NCBI RefSeq assembly: GCF_003323715.1
Contig: NZ_QOIN01000061.1
Location: 1 to 64,000, forward strand
From: Streptomyces diacarni
Lineage (GTDB): Bacteria; Actinomycetota; Actinomycetes; Streptomycetales; Streptomycetaceae
Length of the DNA stretch: 64,000 nt
Reading direction: 5' to 3'
Position 1 is the first letter of the stretch; the number at the start of each line of letters is the position of its first letter. The notes below the pieces were generated by a model that searched no databases, was not told the origin of the DNA, and worked only from the letters and a program-made list of their open reading frames with translations. Below are positions 40,058 through 48,773 of the stretch, piece after piece. Made by a program: the position numbers and the translations under genes.

Positions 40058-40370
40058 GACGCCCACCATCGCTCCGGGCCCGCGGGCCCCCTCGCGCACG
40101 GCGCGCCGCACGGGCCCCACTCACCCGGTCGGCGGACGGGCCGCCCCGCGCGGTCGACGGCAGCAGCGCGGCGCGGCGCGCCGGGCACCGCGTCTGCGCG
40201 GGCGCCGCCATCCTCGCCCCAGCGGGCCGTCGGCCGGCCCCCCGGCCACCGGCGGTCCGGCGGGCGCCCGCGGCCCGCCACGGCATTCCACGCCAGGTGG
40301 AGCCGATCACGCGGCACCGACCAGCCAGACCCCGCCGCACAGACCCCGCCGACACAGGGAGCGAGCCCGT
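40058..40370. other. Divergent intergenic region
   Basis: 313 nt, extremely GC-rich, between the AftB-like gene and the N-acetyltransferase gene. It should hold promoters for both directions, but none can be read. A 12-bp direct repeat CAGACCCCGCCG (40326-40337 and 40340-40351) lies just upstream of the + strand gene. Confidence 0.4.
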
Positions 40371-41111
40371 ATGGACATCACCGACACGAGCACTGTGACA
40401 ACCACTGTGGCGAGCACCGCTTCGGGCGAGGGCTCGCGCGGTTCCTTCCGGGCGATGCCGGGCGCGCAGGTCTCCGACGACGCCGCCGTGGGGGCGGGCA
40501 CGACCGTGTGGGAGCTGGCGCAGGTGCGGGAAGGCGCCGTGGTCGGTACGGAGTGCGTCATCGGGCGGGGGGCCTACGTCGGTGCGGGCGTCAGGACCGG
40601 CGCCCGGTGCAAGGTGCAGAACCACGCGCTGCTCTACGAGCCGGCCGAACTGGCCGACGGCGTCTTCGTCGGGCCCGCTGTGGTGCTCACCAACGACCGT
40701 GCGCCGCGCGCCGTGGACCCGGACGGGACGCTCAAGCGGGCGGGCGACTGGCACGCGGTCGGCGTCACCGTCGACGAGGGCGCGTCGCTGGGGGCGCGGG
40801 CGGTGTGCGTGGCGCCGGTGCGGATCGGCCGCTGGGCGATGGTGGCGGCGGGTGCCGTGGTGACCTCCGATGTACCGGACTTCGCACTCGTGGTGGGCGT
40901 GCCGGCGCGCCGGATCGGCTGGGTGGGCAGGGCGGGCGTGCGGCTGCGCGCCGTGCCGGACCGCCCCGGCGTGTGGGAGTGCCCGACGACGGGCGAACGG
41001 TACGAGGAGCGCGCGGCGGACAGCGCGGAGGGCGCGGTGGGCGCGGTGGGCGCGGTGGGCGCGGCCGTGACGCTGCGTGAGTCCGGCCCCGCGGGATGCT
41101 CCGCAGGGTGA
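40371..41111 (+). CDS. WlbB/WbpD-like sugar N-acetyltransferase
   Basis: A 246-aa left-handed beta-helix (hexapeptide repeat) acetyltransferase: AVGAGTTVWELAQVREGAVV, GTECVIGRGAYVGAGV, then VQNHALLYEPAELADGVFVG and VVLTNDRAPRA. This order matches WbpD/WlbB, which acetylate the 3-amino group of UDP-2-acetamido-3-amino-2,3-dideoxyglucuronate. The aminotransferase and oxidoreductase of the same route follow. The C-terminal tail has an Ala/Gly/Val repeat from a 9-bp DNA repeat near 41031-41062. ATG 40371 was chosen as the only start giving the normal family N-terminus. Confidence 0.85.
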   Translation: MDITDTSTVTTTVASTASGEGSRGSFRAMPGAQVSDDAAVGAGTTVWELAQVREGAVVGTECVIGRGAYVGAGVRTGARCKVQNHALLYEPAELADGVFVGPAVVLTNDRAPRAVDPDGTLKRAGDWHAVGVTVDEGASLGARAVCVAPVRIGRWAMVAAGAVVTSDVPDFALVVGVPARRIGWVGRAGVRLRAVPDRPGVWECPTTGERYEERAADSAEGAVGAVGAVGAAVTLRESGPAGCSAG

Positions 41112-41252
41112 GCCGTGGGCCTGTGCCCGAGGTCCGGGATGAGCCCGCGATTAGGCGGTCCGGGTGATTTGTAAGCCTATAGTGCAAGAGCGCGGCCGGA
41201 TGTGGGTCCACATAGGGCGAATCTGCCGGGGAACCGGAGGGGCACATCCGCC

Positions 41253-42725
41253 ATGCAAGGGCTGCGAAAAGACATGAATCCGGCTGCCGGGCCCGCGTCG
41301 GCGCCGACGACGGCATCGACGACAGGGCCGGCGTCGGCGCACGCGACGGCCGCCGGCGACCCCGGCGCGTCCACCGACGCCCGGCCGGCGCCCGCCACCC
41401 ATGAGGCGTCCGTCGCGCACGACACTCCCAGCGGCGCCGGTGGACCCACCACCCACGGGGCGCCCCTCGCGCATGACGCGCCCGTCCTGGGTGAGGCGCT
41501 CGCCGAGCCCGCGGTGGCCGGGGCTCCGGGGGCGGACACGCACGTCGCCTCATCCGGGGATTCCGGCGCGGTCGGCGGGGTCCTGGCGCCGCCGACCGCT
41601 GCCGCGGCGCCCGTCGTGGCCGCGCCCCCGATCCCGGCGGCCAAGCCGGTGATCGGGGACGAGGAGGTGGCCGCCGCCGTGCGGGTGCTGCGGGACGGCC
41701 GGGTGGTGCAGGGCCCCGAGGTCGCCGCGTTCGAGCAGGAGTTCGCGGCGCTGGTCGAGGGCCGTCCGTGCATCGCCGTGAACTCGGGCACCTCGGCGCT
41801 GCAGCTGGCGTTGATGGCGCTGGGGATCGGGCCGGGCGACGAGGTGGTCGTGCCCTCGTTCTCGTTCGCGGCGACCGCCAACGCGGTGCGGCTGGCCGGC
41901 GCCGAGCCGGTCTTCGCGGAGGTCGACCCGGACACCTTCTGCCTGGACCCGGACGCGGCCGCCGAGGCCGTGGGCCCGCGCACGGCGGCGCTGATGCCCG
42001 TACACCTGTACGGGCATCCGGCGCCGATGGGCAGACTGACCCAGCTGGCGCAGCGGCACGGGCTCGCTCTGGTCGAGGACGCCTGTCAGGCGCACGCGGC
42101 GCAGCTGCACGGCCGCCCCGTGGGGACGTTCGGGGACGCGGCGTGCTTCAGCTTCTACCCGACGAAGAACATGCACACCCTGGAGGGCGGTCTGGTCGTC
42201 GTCCCCGACGAGGAGCGCGCCCGCACGCTGCGGCTGCTGCGCAACCAGGGCATGGAGCAGCGGTACGAGAACGAGATCGTCGGCGCCAACATGCGGATGA
42301 CCGACGTGGCCGCCGCCATCGGCCGCGTCCAGCTCGAACGGCTGGCGGAGTGGACGCAGCAGCGGCGCCGCAACGCCCGGGTGCTGGATCTGGGGCTTGA
42401 GACCGGTCTGGTCGCCCCGCGGGCCGCGGACGGCGCGCGGCACGTCTACCACCAGTACACGGTGCGCGTGCGCGGCGGCGCGGCCGTGCGGGACGCGGTG
42501 CAGGCCCGGTTGCGGGCGGAGGGCGTCGGCTGCGCCGTCTACTATCCGACGCCCATCCACCGGCTGAAGCCGTACGCGCACCTGGGCGCCGAGCTGCCGG
42601 TCACCGACCGGGCGGCGGCCGAGGTGCTGTCCCTGCCCGTGCACCCCTCGCTCACCCCGGGCGACCTGGACCAGATCGTGGCGGCCGCCAACCGTGCGGT
42701 CGCCGAGGCGGGAGGGATCCGATGA
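41253..42725 (+). CDS. DegT/DnrJ/EryC1/StrS aminotransferase (WbpE/WlbC-like)
   Basis: A 490-aa PLP enzyme. The fold-type I core has AVNSGTSALQLALMALGIGP, VEDACQAHAA and the PLP-binding lysine in SFYPTKNMHTLEGG (about Lys305). It should install the 3-amino group on a UDP-3-keto-GlcNAcA intermediate. The first about 115 residues are an Ala/Pro/Thr-rich extension not needed for the fold, so the start could be later, though ATG 41253 has a good ribosome site (GGAGGGG). It overlaps the oxidoreductase by 4 nt (ATGA). Confidence 0.88.
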   Translation: MQGLRKDMNPAAGPASAPTTASTTGPASAHATAAGDPGASTDARPAPATHEASVAHDTPSGAGGPTTHGAPLAHDAPVLGEALAEPAVAGAPGADTHVASSGDSGAVGGVLAPPTAAAAPVVAAPPIPAAKPVIGDEEVAAAVRVLRDGRVVQGPEVAAFEQEFAALVEGRPCIAVNSGTSALQLALMALGIGPGDEVVVPSFSFAATANAVRLAGAEPVFAEVDPDTFCLDPDAAAEAVGPRTAALMPVHLYGHPAPMGRLTQLAQRHGLALVEDACQAHAAQLHGRPVGTFGDAACFSFYPTKNMHTLEGGLVVVPDEERARTLRLLRNQGMEQRYENEIVGANMRMTDVAAAIGRVQLERLAEWTQQRRRNARVLDLGLETGLVAPRAADGARHVYHQYTVRVRGGAAVRDAVQARLRAEGVGCAVYYPTPIHRLKPYAHLGAELPVTDRAAAEVLSLPVHPSLTPGDLDQIVAAANRAVAEAGGIR

Positions 42726-44074
42726 CCGGATCGAGAGCGAAGCCGGCGCCCACGGCGCCGCGCGCGAACGCCCCGAAGACGGCCGACGCGCCCCGGGCCG
42801 CCGACGCGGGCCCGCCGGTGGAGGCGCCCGCACCCGCGGGTGCTCCGGTGGCGGCGGAGCGGGGCGCCGACGGGCGCCGCCGCCCCGGCACGCTGCGTGC
42901 CGGCCTCATCGGGCTGGGGGCGATGGGCCGCAACCACGCGCGGATTCTCTCGTCGCTGGAGGGCGTCGAGTTCGTGGGCGCCGTCGATCCCGCGGGCGAT
43001 CCGCACGGCAGTCTGCGCGGGCTGCTCGGCGCGCACGGGGTACCGGTGCTGCCCGAGGTGGCCGATCTGCTGGCGTTGGGCGTCGACTACGCGGTGGTCG
43101 CCTGCCCGACCGGCCTGCACGAGGAGGTCGGCCTCCAACTGGCGGCGCACGGGGTGTGTGCGCTCATCGAGAAGCCGCTGGCCCACACGGCGCAGGCGGC
43201 CCACCGGCTCGTGCGCGCGTTCGAGGAGCGGGGGCTGGTCGCGGGTGTCGGTCACGTCGAGCGGTTCAACCCGGCGCTCCAGCAGCTGCGCTCCCGGCTG
43301 GAGGCCGGGGAGCTGGGGGAGGTCTTCCAGGTCGTCACCCGGCGCCAGGGCCCTTTCCCGCACCGCATCGCGGATGTCGGTGTGGTCAAGGATCTGGCCA
43401 CCCACGACATCGACCTCACGAGCTGGATCACGGGAGCGGCGTACGCGTCGCTGTCGGCCCGTACGGTCTCCAAGAGCGGGCGGGAGCACGAGGACATGGT
43501 CGCGGTCGTCGGCTCCCTGGTGGACGGGACGATGGTCTCCCACCTGGTGAACTGGCTCAGTCCGCTCAAGGAGCGCTTCACGGCCGTCACGGGGGAGCGG
43601 GGGTGTTTCGTCGCGGACACCCTGACCGCCGATCTGACGTTCCACGCCAACGGCGCCGTCGCCACCGAGTGGGAGGCGCTGCGTGCCTTCCGCGGTGTGG
43701 CCGAGGGCGACACCGTGCGCTTCGCGTTCCCCAAGCGGGAGCCGCTGGCCGTCGAGCACGAGCGGTTCCGCGACGCGGTGCGGGCGGGGCAGGCGGCGGA
43801 GGGCTGCGGCATCGTCACCATACGGGAGGGCCTGCGGACGGTGGAGGTGTCGGCGGCCGTGCTGGAGTCGGCGCGCGGCACCAGCGACCTGGCCGTACCG
43901 CACGGTGCGGCGGACCCGAGCGGTGCGGGCGGCCCGGACGCCGGAACAGGCGCGGGCGGCGCCGGTCGGGAGGCGGCGGCCCCGGCGTTCCTCGCTCCGG
44001 AAGGGGACCCGTCCCCGGCAGGGCGCGGCGCGTCCGCCCACCGGAGCGCGCACGTCGCGGAGCACACGGCATGA
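42722..44074 (+). CDS. Gfo/Idh/MocA oxidoreductase (WbpB/WlbA-like)
   Basis: A 450-aa NAD(P)-dependent sugar oxidoreductase. The Rossmann motif is AGLIGLGAMGRNHARIL, the conserved EKP is in ALIEKPLAHT, and the catalytic His-Asp motif is DLATHDIDLTSW. In the Wbp/Wlb route this enzyme makes the 3-keto form of UDP-GlcNAcA for the aminotransferase encoded just upstream; the ATGA overlap supports this coupling. An N-terminal extension of about 55 residues and an Ala/Gly/Pro-rich tail of about 65 residues flank the enzyme domain. Confidence 0.87.
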   Translation: MTGSRAKPAPTAPRANAPKTADAPRAADAGPPVEAPAPAGAPVAAERGADGRRRPGTLRAGLIGLGAMGRNHARILSSLEGVEFVGAVDPAGDPHGSLRGLLGAHGVPVLPEVADLLALGVDYAVVACPTGLHEEVGLQLAAHGVCALIEKPLAHTAQAAHRLVRAFEERGLVAGVGHVERFNPALQQLRSRLEAGELGEVFQVVTRRQGPFPHRIADVGVVKDLATHDIDLTSWITGAAYASLSARTVSKSGREHEDMVAVVGSLVDGTMVSHLVNWLSPLKERFTAVTGERGCFVADTLTADLTFHANGAVATEWEALRAFRGVAEGDTVRFAFPKREPLAVEHERFRDAVRAGQAAEGCGIVTIREGLRTVEVSAAVLESARGTSDLAVPHGAADPSGAGGPDAGTGAGGAGREAAAPAFLAPEGDPSPAGRGASAHRSAHVAEHTA

Positions 44075-46935
44075 GGCGGCCACGCGGGAGGATCCGCCGC
44101 CGCGCCACGCACACCGGCACCACCCCCGAGGCGCCCGGCGCGGCCGAGGCGCGCCTCGGCGAGGAGGCACCGGGATCCGGCGCGGGACCGGCGCCCGCAC
44201 CGGCGGGCGCGGGCCCCGAGGACCAGGCGGCCGTCGATCCGGCGGCAGCCGGTGGCGGTACCGGGGGCGGCCGTCCCCGGGGCAGGCCGCGGCTCGCCGT
44301 CATCGTCGGCAACTCCATCGCCGGGGACTCGCGGGTGCAGAAGACCGCGATCGCCGCGGCGCGCGCGGGCTGGGACGTGACGCTGGTGGGCCGCAGCCCC
44401 TCCAAGCGGCGTGAGGAGTCCGTGCTCGGTCCTGTCCGGGTCGTCAAGGTGCCGGTGTCCGCGCACATGCGGGCCGTGGTCAGCGCCGAGCGGCGCCGCC
44501 CCCACCTGCGCGCCCACGTCACCCAGCTCGGGCTGCCGGACGACGGCGCCTGGGTGCGGGCCCGCTCCGCGCACGCGGCGTGGGTGCGCGAGCAGACGGC
44601 CCGCGTCGGCTGGCTGGCGGGATCCGCGCCGAAGCCCGCGTCGAGGCTTGCGTCGAGGCCGGGCGCCGCGGTGGCCAGGGAGGCGCTCAAGGGCTGGGTG
44701 CGGCTGCGCCGGTACGCGCACAAGGGGCGAGGGCGTGTCTACCAGTGGGAGCGCAGGATGGCCGCGGGCCCGCCGCGGCCGACCGGTGACTGGCGCCGGG
44801 ACTGGCCCGAACTCCTCGACCTCGACCTGGCGTTCGGCCCCGTCATCGAGGAGCTCGCGCCCGACGTCGTGCACGCCAACGACATCACCATGATCGCCGT
44901 GGGCGCCCGCAGCGTCGCCCGGCTCCGCGCCCGCGGGCACCGCACCGCCTGGCTCTACGACGCCCACGAGTACGTACGCGGCGTCGAGTGGCCCGACGCG
45001 GTGCGCGCCTCCGCGTTCCCCGGCGTGGAGAAGGAGTTCATCTCCCGCGCGGACGCGGTGGTGACCGTCTCGGGCGAGCTGGCCGGCATTCTGCGCGAGG
45101 CGTACGGGCTGCGCCAGACGCCGCACGTGGTCGCCAACGCGCCGGTGCGCGAGGCCGTCAGCGCCCACACCGACGAGTGCGTCTCCGTCCGCGACGCCTG
45201 CGGGCTCGGGCCCGACGTGCCGCTGCTCGTTTACGCCGGGTGGATCGGGCCCGAGCGCGGCCTGGACACCGCCGTCGCGGGCCTGCCGGCGCTGCCGCAC
45301 GCGCACCTCGCGCTCGTCGTGGGGCCCAAGCCGAACGCGACCCTCCAGGCGCTGCTGGCCCGCGCGGAGGAGCTGGGCGTGCGCGAGCGGGTGCACGTCG
45401 TCCCCTACGTGCCGCAGGAACAGGTGCCCGACTACCTCTCCTCCGCCGACCTGGGCCTGATCTGTTTCCGGCACGTGCCCAACTGCGAGATCTCCCTGCC
45501 CACCAAGGCCGCCGAGTACCTGCACGCCGGGCTGCCGCTGATCACCAGCGGGGTGCGTACGCTGCGCAACTTCGTGGAGCGCACCGGCGTCGGCGAGGTG
45601 TTCGTCACCGAGGACGTCCCCTCCTTCGCCACCGCCGTCCAGCGCGGCCTGTCCCGGCGCAGCACCCTGGTCGGCAAGATCACCGAACCGCTGCTGCGGG
45701 AACTGTCCTGGGAGCAGCAGTCGGCCGGGCTGCTCGCCCTCTACGAGCGGCTGGCGGGCTCCGAGGCGGCCGCCAGGCTCGCCCCCCGCAGCCTGTCGTG
45801 GTCGGTGTCCGAACAGCCGGGCCTCGGCGCCCCCGGTCGGCCGCGCCCGCTGGAGACCACCGGGCCCGACGGGGCGCCGCCCGGCTGGCGGGCGCTGGGC
45901 ACCACGCCCGTACGGCTCGGCCTGGGCTGCGCCAACTCCGCCGGGCAGCTGGCCGGCTTCGCCCGGGCACTGTGCGAGCGGCGCCAGGACCTGTCAGCCG
46001 AGGTCGTGATGCACACCCACGACCAGAGCGTCATCTACCCGGCCGACATCTACGCGATCGGCGAGCGCACCGGCGACCTGGGCTTCCAACTGGACCGGGC
46101 CCGCCGCGTGCTCGGCTCCTACACCCACTACCTCGCCGACTCCTTCACCCCGGCCCTGGGCAGGCTCAACGGCGGCCACATCTGCGACGACCTGCCCTCG
46201 CTGTCCGCCGCCGGGATCAAGGTGGCGCTGCTGGCGCACGGCAGCGACGTCCGCGACCCCGAACGGCACATGAGCCGCTACGAGCACTCCCTCTTCCACG
46301 CGGCGGACGAGGCGATCCTGGCGGCCCTGGTGAAGAAGAGCGCCAGGAACCGGCGGCTGGCGGCGCGCAGCGGGCTGCCCCAGTTCGTGACCACCCCCGA
46401 CCTGCTGGACGAGCTGCCGGGGTCCCGCTGGGCGCCCCTGGTGGTGGACGTAGACGGCTGGGCGAGCGAGCGGCCCGCCCTGGAACGCGCCAGGCCCGTG
46501 GTGGTGCACGCGCCCTCCAAGCGCTGGACCAAGGGCACCGAGCAGGTGGTCCCGGTCCTGGAGGAGCTGGACCGGCGCGGCCTGATCGAGTTCCGCATGG
46601 CCACGGGGGTGCCGTGGCTCCAGGTGCAGGAGCTGGTCAAGGAGGCGGACATCGTCGTGGACCAGTTCGCGGTCGGCACCTACGGCACCTTCGCCTGCGA
46701 GGGCATGGCGGCGGGCCGGCCCGTGATCGCCTTCCTGGACGAGCGGCTGCACCGCTCCGTCGGTATCCGCCCGCCCATCGTCAACGCCACCCCGGCCACG
46801 CTCCGCACCGCGGTCGAGTCCCTGGTCGAGGACCGCGACTCCGCCCGCCGTACGGCCCAGGAGTCGGTGGAGTACGTGCGCACCTACCACGACGGCGGCT
46901 ACACCGCCGACGTACTGGACGGCTTCCTGCGCTGA
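44071..46935 (+). CDS. Two-module glycosyltransferase (GT4-like plus second GT-B-like module)
   Basis: A 954-aa protein. After an about 75-residue disordered start, module 1 (GT4-like) reads LAVIVGNSIAGDSRVQKTAI, WLYDAHEYVRGVEW, VYAGWIGPERGLDTAVAGL and EISLPTKAAEYLHAGLPLI. Module 2 begins about residue 610 (VRLGLGCANSAGQLAGFARAL) and ends with FAVGTYGTFACEGMAAGRPV, an acceptor/donor-site-like loop. Module 1 is paralogous to the next glycosyltransferase gene. The fusion suggests two sugars added in succession. ATG 44071 overlaps the oxidoreductase stop by 4 nt. The donors are unknown; UDP-diacetamido-uronate is a good candidate for one module. Confidence 0.85.
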   Translation: MRRPRGRIRRRATHTGTTPEAPGAAEARLGEEAPGSGAGPAPAPAGAGPEDQAAVDPAAAGGGTGGGRPRGRPRLAVIVGNSIAGDSRVQKTAIAAARAGWDVTLVGRSPSKRREESVLGPVRVVKVPVSAHMRAVVSAERRRPHLRAHVTQLGLPDDGAWVRARSAHAAWVREQTARVGWLAGSAPKPASRLASRPGAAVAREALKGWVRLRRYAHKGRGRVYQWERRMAAGPPRPTGDWRRDWPELLDLDLAFGPVIEELAPDVVHANDITMIAVGARSVARLRARGHRTAWLYDAHEYVRGVEWPDAVRASAFPGVEKEFISRADAVVTVSGELAGILREAYGLRQTPHVVANAPVREAVSAHTDECVSVRDACGLGPDVPLLVYAGWIGPERGLDTAVAGLPALPHAHLALVVGPKPNATLQALLARAEELGVRERVHVVPYVPQEQVPDYLSSADLGLICFRHVPNCEISLPTKAAEYLHAGLPLITSGVRTLRNFVERTGVGEVFVTEDVPSFATAVQRGLSRRSTLVGKITEPLLRELSWEQQSAGLLALYERLAGSEAAARLAPRSLSWSVSEQPGLGAPGRPRPLETTGPDGAPPGWRALGTTPVRLGLGCANSAGQLAGFARALCERRQDLSAEVVMHTHDQSVIYPADIYAIGERTGDLGFQLDRARRVLGSYTHYLADSFTPALGRLNGGHICDDLPSLSAAGIKVALLAHGSDVRDPERHMSRYEHSLFHAADEAILAALVKKSARNRRLAARSGLPQFVTTPDLLDELPGSRWAPLVVDVDGWASERPALERARPVVVHAPSKRWTKGTEQVVPVLEELDRRGLIEFRMATGVPWLQVQELVKEADIVVDQFAVGTYGTFACEGMAAGRPVIAFLDERLHRSVGIRPPIVNATPATLRTAVESLVEDRDSARRTAQESVEYVRTYHDGGYTADVLDGFLR

Positions 46936-46960
46936 GCAGCCGAGCGAGCCACTCGACAGC

Positions 46961-47004
46961 TGAGCCGCTGAGCCGCCGAGCTGCTGAGTCGTTGAGCCGC
47001 TGAG
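46961..47004 (+). repeat. Degenerate 9-bp CTGAGCCGC-type repeats
   Basis: Between the two glycosyltransferase genes the spacer is built of variants of CTGAGCCGC/CTGAGTCGT, about five copies. It is non-coding and has no obvious hairpin. It may be a slippage product. Confidence 0.6.
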
Positions 47005-47043
47005 CACCCGGCCGGTCCTGGACGACAACCGAAAGGCGAGCCC

Positions 47044-48762
47044 GTGGAGTTCGACAGCCGCACCCCGCACGCGGGGCAGCACACCGGACGGCGGCGCGGC
47101 CGCGTCGTGATGCTGGTGTGCAACGGGGTGAAGGGGGACTCGCGGGTGCAGAAGGCGGCCCGCTCGGCCGCCGAGGCGGGCTGGGACGTCACGCTGCTGG
47201 GCCGCTCACCCGACGGGCGCCCCGCCTCCTGGCGCCTCGGCGAGGCCCGGGTGCGGCTGCTGCCCGTCCCCACCCCCCTGGCACACCCGCCGCGCGCCGG
47301 CCGCCGGCCGCTGCTGACCGGACCGCTGGCCTACCGTCCTGGCACCGCCGGCTACCGCGTCCAGCGCGCCAAGGCACGCCGCGACGAACTGCGCACCCGC
47401 CGCGCCGCCCTGGCGCTCGGACCCGCGACGCCCCTCGCCCGGGGCCGCCGCACCGCGCGGCTCGCCCTCCCGCGCCTCGCGGCCCGGCTGGCCCAGCATT
47501 GGACCGGACTCCGCCGGCGTCAGCTCGACCGCGGGCAGGCCAGGCGCGGCACGGGCACCCTCGCGGAACGGGCCGCCGTCGCGCTGTGGCAGCGCACCAT
47601 GAAGGAACGGTGCTGGCGCAGACTGTGGCCGAGCCTCTACGACTTCGAGCTGGCGTACGGCAGGGCCGTCGACGAGTTGCGGCCCGAGATCGTCCACGCT
47701 CACGACTTCCGGATGCTCGGTGTCGGCGCCCGCGCCAAGATCCGCGCGGCGGCCCGGGGCGAGACGGTGAGACTGGTGTGGGACGCCCACGAGTTCCTGC
47801 CGGGCGTGCGGCCCTGGACCGACGACGTGCGCTGGCTGCCCGCCCACGTGGCGCACGAGAGGGAGTACGCGCCCTACGCGGACGCCGCCGTCACCGTCTC
47901 CGCCACCCTCGCCGGGCTGCTGCGCCGCACCCACCGCCTGGCCGAGGACCCGCACGTCGTCCTCAACGCGCCCGAGACGCCCGCCACCCGGCCCGTCGAG
48001 ACCGGCGGGGTACCGGGGCTGCGCGCCCAGTGCGGCATCGGCCCCGACACGCCGCTGGTCGTCTACAGCGGCGCCGCCGCCCCGCAGCGCGGCCTGGACA
48101 CCATGGTCGACGCGCTGCCGGGGCTGCCCGGCGTGCACACCGCGCTGGTCGTACCCAAGCCCGCCGCCGGATACCTGGGCCAGCTGCGCGCACGGGCAGC
48201 CCGGCTGGGGGTGGCCGAGCGGCTGCACGTGCTGCCGTACGTGGACTGCGACCAGGTCGTGGCCTTCCTCACCGAGGCGGACGCCGGGGCGATCCCGCTG
48301 CACCACTGGCCGAACCACGAGATCGCGCTGATCACCAAGTTCTTCGAGTACGCGCACGCCCGGCTGCCGCTGGTGGTCAGCGACGTGGAGACGATGGCCG
48401 CCACCACCCGGGCGGCCGGGGTCGGCGAGGTCTTCACCGCCGAGGACACCGACGGGTACGCCCGCGCGGTGCGCGCCGTCCTCGCCGACCCGGAACGCTA
48501 CCGCGCCCCCTACGGGCGCCCCGGGCTGCTGGACGCGTGGACCTGGGAGGCACAGGCGCGCACCCTCGACGGGATCTACACCGGCCTGATGCGCCAGACC
48601 GCGCTGTCGCACGAGACCGCGCGCACGCAGCCGGAGCCCCGGCGTGGGCGCGCCCGGCGCGGACGGGAGGCCCGACGGGGCGGCCCCGCGGCCCGGCGCG
48701 GCCCGGCGGCCCGGCGCGAGCCGGCGGGCACGGAGCGGGCACCAAGCCCAACACAACGCTGA
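47044..48762 (+). CDS. GT4-family glycosyltransferase
   Basis: A 572-aa protein. Its layout copies module 1 of the preceding gene: VVMLVCNGVKGDSRVQKAAR, GWDVTLLGRSPDGR, VWDAHEFLPGVRPW, VYSGAAAPQRGLDTMVDALP and EIALITKFFEYAHARLPLVV (the C-terminal donor-site helix). The start is GTG 47044 with AAAGGCGAG upstream. The C-terminal 50 residues are Arg/Gly/Ala-rich. It probably adds a sugar to the same lipid-linked repeat unit; the donor is not known. Confidence 0.86.
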   Translation: MEFDSRTPHAGQHTGRRRGRVVMLVCNGVKGDSRVQKAARSAAEAGWDVTLLGRSPDGRPASWRLGEARVRLLPVPTPLAHPPRAGRRPLLTGPLAYRPGTAGYRVQRAKARRDELRTRRAALALGPATPLARGRRTARLALPRLAARLAQHWTGLRRRQLDRGQARRGTGTLAERAAVALWQRTMKERCWRRLWPSLYDFELAYGRAVDELRPEIVHAHDFRMLGVGARAKIRAAARGETVRLVWDAHEFLPGVRPWTDDVRWLPAHVAHEREYAPYADAAVTVSATLAGLLRRTHRLAEDPHVVLNAPETPATRPVETGGVPGLRAQCGIGPDTPLVVYSGAAAPQRGLDTMVDALPGLPGVHTALVVPKPAAGYLGQLRARAARLGVAERLHVLPYVDCDQVVAFLTEADAGAIPLHHWPNHEIALITKFFEYAHARLPLVVSDVETMAATTRAAGVGEVFTAEDTDGYARAVRAVLADPERYRAPYGRPGLLDAWTWEAQARTLDGIYTGLMRQTALSHETARTQPEPRRGRARRGREARRGGPAARRGPAARREPAGTERAPSPTQR

Positions 48763-48773
48763 AGGAGACGGGA

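Noticed and set aside
41178..41183. TATAGT as -10 box before the DegT gene
   Set aside because: It fits a -10 hexamer but no -35 is at 16-19 nt, so it was not listed as a promoter.
40371..44074. Antibiotic deoxysugar biosynthesis cluster
   Set aside because: DegT, oxidoreductase and acetyltransferase genes could suggest this, but there is no 4,6-dehydratase, dTDP-sugar enzyme, PKS or NRPS, and the set fits the Wbp-type uronic acid route better.
46961..47004. CRISPR-like short repeats
   Set aside because: Units are 9 bp, degenerate and without spacers; a simple tandem repeat.
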